Origin: CAZQKE01 sp964593865
GTDB lineage: Bacteria > Chloroflexota > Anaerolineae > JAAYZQ01
DNA length: 17,871 nucleotides
Direction: 5' to 3'
Assembly (NCBI GenBank): GCA_964593865.1
Contig: CAZQKE010000058.1
Span: 1-17,871, forward strand
Numbering within the stretch: the first letter of the stretch is position 1; each line of letters opens with the position of its first letter. Positions 14,760-17,871 of this stretch are shown piece after piece. The translations under genes and the position numbers were made by a program. Under the pieces are notes generated by a model. The model saw only the letters and a list, made by a program, of their open reading frames with translations, was not told where the DNA came from and did not search any database.

Positions 14760-17612
14760 CTATTTTTTGAGCAACGCCCGGCGCGCCAGGCGGTACATCT
14801 CTAAAGCATCGTCCAACCGGTCGTGTTGCATGTAGGCATCGCCCAGCAGCTGGTACAACTGCGCTTGTTCCTCTCCCTGGTCTATCAGTGCCCGTAGGTC
14901 TTGGATCACGGCGGGTAGGTGCTTGCGGGCCGAGATCAGCCGTTCGTAGTGTTTGAAGGCTTGGCCGTGCTCGCCTGCATCCCGGTAAAGGCGTGCCACC
15001 TCCAAATGGGCACGATAGTCGCGGGGCTTGGTCGCCAAGTGCTCCAACAATTCATCCAGTCTGGAAGGCGGAGGTGGGGCTTCCTCTACCTCCACGCGGT
15101 CAAAGGGAGCAACCATCACCGGCTCCGCTTCCTCCGGCGGAGCAGCTCTCTCAGGTTCCGGCTCCGCCGGTGTGATCTCCTCTTCGGCAGCGGGTGCTTC
15201 CACGGGCAACTCCGTCGGCAGTGCACCCTCGGCAATGTCGGCTGCTTCGGGGATGGCCTCTTCTTCGGCAGCCTCAAACTCCCGCAGCCAGTCGGGCATA
15301 TCCTCCGCCGGGGCGGCAGGCAAGGGGAACGGTTCCACTTCACGGACCGGTGGTTGGGCTTCTAACTCGTCCACCCCCAGGTCCCGCAACCAGTCGGGCA
15401 TCTCCCGGCTCGGCTCTTCTTCCTCCGCCGCAAACTCGCGCAACCAGGGGGGCAATACAGACGGCCCTTCGGCTTCCTCCGGTGCCTCTGCTGCAACGGG
15501 TTCGCGCAACCAGGGAGGGAGCTCTCCCCGCGCCTCTTCGGCGGCTTCCGCCGCGGGCGGTGTCGGAGCCTCCTCCTCTTCGGACGGCTCTTCGACGGTT
15601 ACAAACTCGTCGAGCCAGGCGGCAAGGTCCAACGCTTCGGCAGGCGGAGCCGGGGCCTCGGCGACGGCGGGCGGCGCGGGAGCCTCTTCCGCGGGTGGAG
15701 CCGGGGCCTCTGCTTCGGGGGCGGGAGCCAACTCCTTGAGCCAATCGGGGACCTCCTCGGCGGGCGGGGCCTCCTCCGCAGGCGGGGCCGGGGCCTCCGC
15801 TTCGGGGGCGGGGGCCGGTTCCTTGAGCCAATCGGGGACCTCCTCGGCGGGTGTGGCCTCTTCCGCGGGCGGGGCCGGGGCCTCCGCTTCAGGGGCCGGT
15901 TCCTTGAGCCAATCGGGGACCTCCTCGGCGGGTGCGGCCTCTTCCGCAGGTGGGGCCGGGGCCTCGGCGACGGCGGGCGGCGTGGGAGCCTCTGCGGCGG
16001 GGGCCTCTTCCTCGCCCGTCAGTTCTTTGAGCCAATGGGGGACCGCTTCCTTCTTTTGCGCCTCCAACTCTTCCGGCGTCATCTCGGCCATGGCTGCGGC
16101 CACGTCGGCCTCATCCATCAGCCCGGCGGCGACCAACGCCCGCAGGCTCTCCGGGATCTCCGCCTCCGGCGGGGCCTCCTCCGTGGGCGGTGTGGGAGCC
16201 TCTGCGGCAGGTGGGGCCGGGGCCTCCGCTTCGGGGGCGGGGGCCGGTTCCTTGAGCCAATCGGGGACCTCCTCGGCGGGCGGGGCCTCTTCCGCAGGTG
16301 GAGCCGGGGCCTCTGCTTCGGGAGCCAGCTCCTTGAGCCAATCGGGGACCTCCTCGGCGGGCGGGGCCTCCTCCGCAGGTGGAGCCGGGACCTCCGCTTC
16401 GGGAGCCAACTCCTTGAGCCAATCGGGGACCTCCTCGGCGGGCGCGGCCTCTTCCGCGGGCGGAGCCGGGGCCTCTGCTTCAGGGACCAACTCCTTGAGC
16501 CAATCGGGAGTCTCGGCAGGTTCCGTGGGGGCAGCGATGCCTTCGGCCTCGGCGGTCGGTTGCTCTTCCCCTACCAATTCCTGCAACCAGTCGGGCATTT
16601 CGGCCGCGGCGGCTTCAAGTTCCCCTTCCTCAACACCGGATTCGGTCTGCTTCTCAATCTCCATTGCCAGGAGCCAGTCGGGAAGGTCCTCCTGCTCTTC
16701 CCACTCCACGCCTTCTGCGACCGGTTGAAGGGCTGCCGTTTCGGCCAATTCGCCGGCGATCTCATCCCACGCGGCCACCGCCGCCCCGGCACCGATGGCT
16801 GCACCGGCAGCCAGGTCGGGTTCCGGCGGAGCCGGGGGAGCGTATTCTAGCTCGGCGATGTAGACCTCTTGGGGCGGCAAGGGGGAATCCTGCCCCATCA
16901 TTTCCTGGGCTACCAGGTTTTCGGGGTCCAGTGCATTGGCCAATTTGAGCTTCTCCTCGGCAGCGTCTTCGTTGCCGCCTCGGAGCCATATTTCACCGAG
17001 GATCAGGTTGGCCTTGAGGCAATAGGGTAGGTCATCGAGCAAGGCGATGGCATGGTCCACCGCTTCCAATCGCTGGCGTTTTTCGTGCCACAGAGCTTCG
17101 AGGAGGGCAACCCGGATGTCGGGCAGGTTGGAGTCTTGGCGGAGTACGGCGCGAAATTCGGCAATGGCCCGCTCATACAGGCCGTTCCGGGCGTACAACC
17201 GCCCCAATGCTCCCCGTGAGAGTTTGAGGCGGGGCAGTTCCGAGCCGTCGCGCTGAGCGTAAAGGCGTTGCAACTCGCGGCGAACCTCGGTGTTGCCCGG
17301 TTCCAACTCAAAAGCCCGCTCCATCTGCCAGATCGCTTCCGGGATCGCGCCTTGTTCGCCGTAGATGATGCCCAAACCGACGCGGGCGATAAAGTTTTCC
17401 GGATCGGCACTGAGGGTTCGTTGGAAAAATTCAATCGCCTCTCGGTAGTCCCCCTTTTCCAGACATGCTTCGCCCAAGAGGCGGTATACTTGGATGAATT
17501 TGGGGTACTCCTTGAGGATATGCTTGCAGTGCTCGATCGCTTCGTCGTAACGGCCCTCTTCGATTATGTCTTTGATCTTGGCGATGTAATCGCGCAACCG
17601 GATGTCTGGCAT
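14760..17612 (-). CDS. TPR protein with a long 'PDWL' short-motif repeat region
   Basis: A 950-residue protein in three parts. Residues about 1-255 are TPRs (IEEGRYDEAIEHCKHILKEYP, LEKGDYREAIEFFQRTLSADP and similar). About 275-845 is a Pro/Ala/Glu-rich, acidic, probably disordered region with 15 Trp-Leu motifs of the form P-D/P-W-L-K/R-E. About 848-950 is a second TPR-like helical region (AGEHGQAFKHYERLI, HDRLDDALEMYRLARRALLKK). There is no signal peptide or membrane segment, so it is probably a cytoplasmic scaffold; the partner is unknown. The ATG at 17612 (MPDIRLRDYIAK) is preferred over an in-frame one at 17678 because it has GGAGGAG upstream and the longer start overlaps the promoter. ndk follows in the same operon. 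I do not recognise a named family. Confidence 0.88.
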   Translation of the reverse strand: MPDIRLRDYIAKIKDIIEEGRYDEAIEHCKHILKEYPKFIQVYRLLGEACLEKGDYREAIEFFQRTLSADPENFIARVGLGIIYGEQGAIPEAIWQMERAFELEPGNTEVRRELQRLYAQRDGSELPRLKLSRGALGRLYARNGLYERAIAEFRAVLRQDSNLPDIRVALLEALWHEKRQRLEAVDHAIALLDDLPYCLKANLILGEIWLRGGNEDAAEEKLKLANALDPENLVAQEMMGQDSPLPPQEVYIAELEYAPPAPPEPDLAAGAAIGAGAAVAAWDEIAGELAETAALQPVAEGVEWEEQEDLPDWLLAMEIEKQTESGVEEGELEAAAAEMPDWLQELVGEEQPTAEAEGIAAPTEPAETPDWLKELVPEAEAPAPPAEEAAPAEEVPDWLKELAPEAEVPAPPAEEAPPAEEVPDWLKELAPEAEAPAPPAEEAPPAEEVPDWLKEPAPAPEAEAPAPPAAEAPTPPTEEAPPEAEIPESLRALVAAGLMDEADVAAAMAEMTPEELEAQKKEAVPHWLKELTGEEEAPAAEAPTPPAVAEAPAPPAEEAAPAEEVPDWLKEPAPEAEAPAPPAEEATPAEEVPDWLKEPAPAPEAEAPAPPAEEAPPAEEVPDWLKELAPAPEAEAPAPPAEEAPAPPAVAEAPAPPAEALDLAAWLDEFVTVEEPSEEEEAPTPPAAEAAEEARGELPPWLREPVAAEAPEEAEGPSVLPPWLREFAAEEEEPSREMPDWLRDLGVDELEAQPPVREVEPFPLPAAPAEDMPDWLREFEAAEEEAIPEAADIAEGALPTELPVEAPAAEEEITPAEPEPERAAPPEEAEPVMVAPFDRVEVEEAPPPPSRLDELLEHLATKPRDYRAHLEVARLYRDAGEHGQAFKHYERLISARKHLPAVIQDLRALIDQGEEQAQLYQLLGDAYMQHDRLDDALEMYRLARRALLKK
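15734..16519 (-). repeat. Near-perfect 81-bp (27-codon) tandem repeats inside the TPR/PDWL gene
   Basis: On the plus strand the string CCTTGAGCCAATCGGG recurs at 15734, 15821, 15902, 16250, 16331, 16412 and 16493. Spacing is 87, then 81, then three times 81 bp after an interruption at about 15980-16200. Units encode EVPDWLKELAPEAEAPAPP-type repeats and differ by few bases, which suggests recent expansion. All spacings are multiples of three, so the reading frame is kept. Confidence 0.85.
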
Positions 17613-17649
17613 CTGCTCTCCTCCCCTCGCTCCCAACTCGGCTTGTCCT

Positions 17650-17678
17650 ATTATGCCTTGTTTCAACGAAATTGTCAA
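17650..17678 (-). promoter_or_regulatory. Promoter of the TPR-ndk operon
   Basis: The minus strand has TTGACA (17678-17673), a 17-nt spacer and CATAAT (17655-17650). The predicted start near 17643 gives a leader of about 31 nt. Confidence 0.8.
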
Positions 17679-17694
17679 CAGTTATGCCAAAAGT

Positions 17695-17871
17695 TTACAA
17701 CGGCGGTTCGGCCAGCTGCACGATCTTGGACAGGACCTCCTCCCAGCGCATTTGGGAAAGCCCTAACTTGCGCCGCAGCCGATCCGGGTCCATCTGCGCC
17801 CGATAATCGCGGACGGCGCAGGTCCAGCGCAGCATCTCAAAGGAGAGGCCGTCGGGCAGATCGGCCCGTTT
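17695..17871 (-). CDS. C-terminal fragment of a tyrosine-recombinase-like protein, catalytic residues absent
   Basis: Only the last 58 codons are in the window; the gene begins beyond the right edge. The fragment includes LPDGLSFEMLRWTCAVRDYR and RRKLGLSQMRWEEV. It lines up without gaps with the C-terminus of XerC/XerD-type recombinases: LS, then LR (catalytic Arg kept), then D, then LG and S at the same spacing. But the His after LR is Trp, the His of LGHS is Leu (LGLS), and the position of the nucleophilic Tyr is Leu. If homologous, it has lost catalysis. The identification is inference from a short fragment; another helical DNA-binding protein is possible. The TAA stop is 17 nt from the -35 box of the TPR-ndk promoter. 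Confidence 0.45.
   Translation of the reverse strand, partial: KRADLPDGLSFEMLRWTCAVRDYRAQMDPDRLRRKLGLSQMRWEEVLSKIVQLAEPPL

Noticed and set aside
15734..16519. Regular 81-bp repeats considered as a CRISPR array or mobile repeat
   Set aside because: They lie in frame inside a protein gene, have no unique spacers, and all spacings are multiples of three.
15028..16728. A 566-codon open frame on the plus strand, rich in Ser, Gly and Ala
   Set aside because: It is the antisense of the PDWL repeat region. Its repetitive Ser/Gly/Ala composition mirrors the Pro/Ala/Glu repeats, while the opposite strand has TPRs, ribosome binding site and promoter.

Overview
This is a chromosomal window of moderately high GC from a bacterium that looks like a member of the Chloroflexota (Anaerolineae or a relative). 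The pointers are a two-subunit Fe-S fumarase, a pyrophosphate-type phosphofructokinase, a sortase on a Pro/Thr-rich stalk, a TPR protein with many 'PDWL' motifs, and an exopolysaccharide-type cluster containing alkaline-phosphatase-superfamily proteins. The phylum is inferred from this gene content; no rRNA or other marker gene is present.

Layout, left to right. (1) 1-1977, minus strand: a fumarase operon with a consensus promoter, a leader of about 130 nt ending in an attenuator-like hairpin, fumA (alpha subunit), a HEPN/MNT (nucleotidyltransferase) pair whose HEPN gene is frameshifted, and the first 52 codons of fumB, which runs off the left edge. (2) 2116-4176, minus strand: PPi-type phosphofructokinase followed by a multi-pass membrane protein of unknown function. 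A short divergent promoter region separates it from (3) 4227-5077, plus strand: a membrane-anchored sortase. (4) 5151-7287, minus strand: lgt (prolipoprotein diacylglyceryl transferase), a GC-rich palindromic and octamer-repeat spacer, then a lone ThiB-like lipoprotein. (5) 7424-14225, plus strand: a surface-glycan cluster of a GT4-type glycosyltransferase, an ABC-2 export permease with its own promoter overlapping the preceding stop codon, two tandem translationally coupled phosphodiesterase/phosphatase-superfamily proteins, and a Wzz-like chain-length protein. A perfect bidirectional terminator separates it from (6) 14295-17678, minus strand: a 950-residue TPR/'PDWL' repeat protein followed by ndk. 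(7) 17695-17871, minus strand: the C-terminus of a protein that aligns without gaps to the end of XerC/D tyrosine recombinases but lacks their catalytic residues.

How the genes work together: fumarase, PPi-PFK and NDK are central metabolism. Lgt lipidates prolipoproteins, and ThiB, encoded just downstream of lgt, is one. Region 5 plausibly builds, modifies, exports and length-controls a cell-surface polymer.

Items most worth a second look: the HEPN/MNT cassette splitting fumA from fumB, the fumA leader, the paired cytoplasmic AP-superfamily enzymes in the glycan operon, the 15-motif PDWL protein, and the apparently inactive recombinase-like C-terminus.
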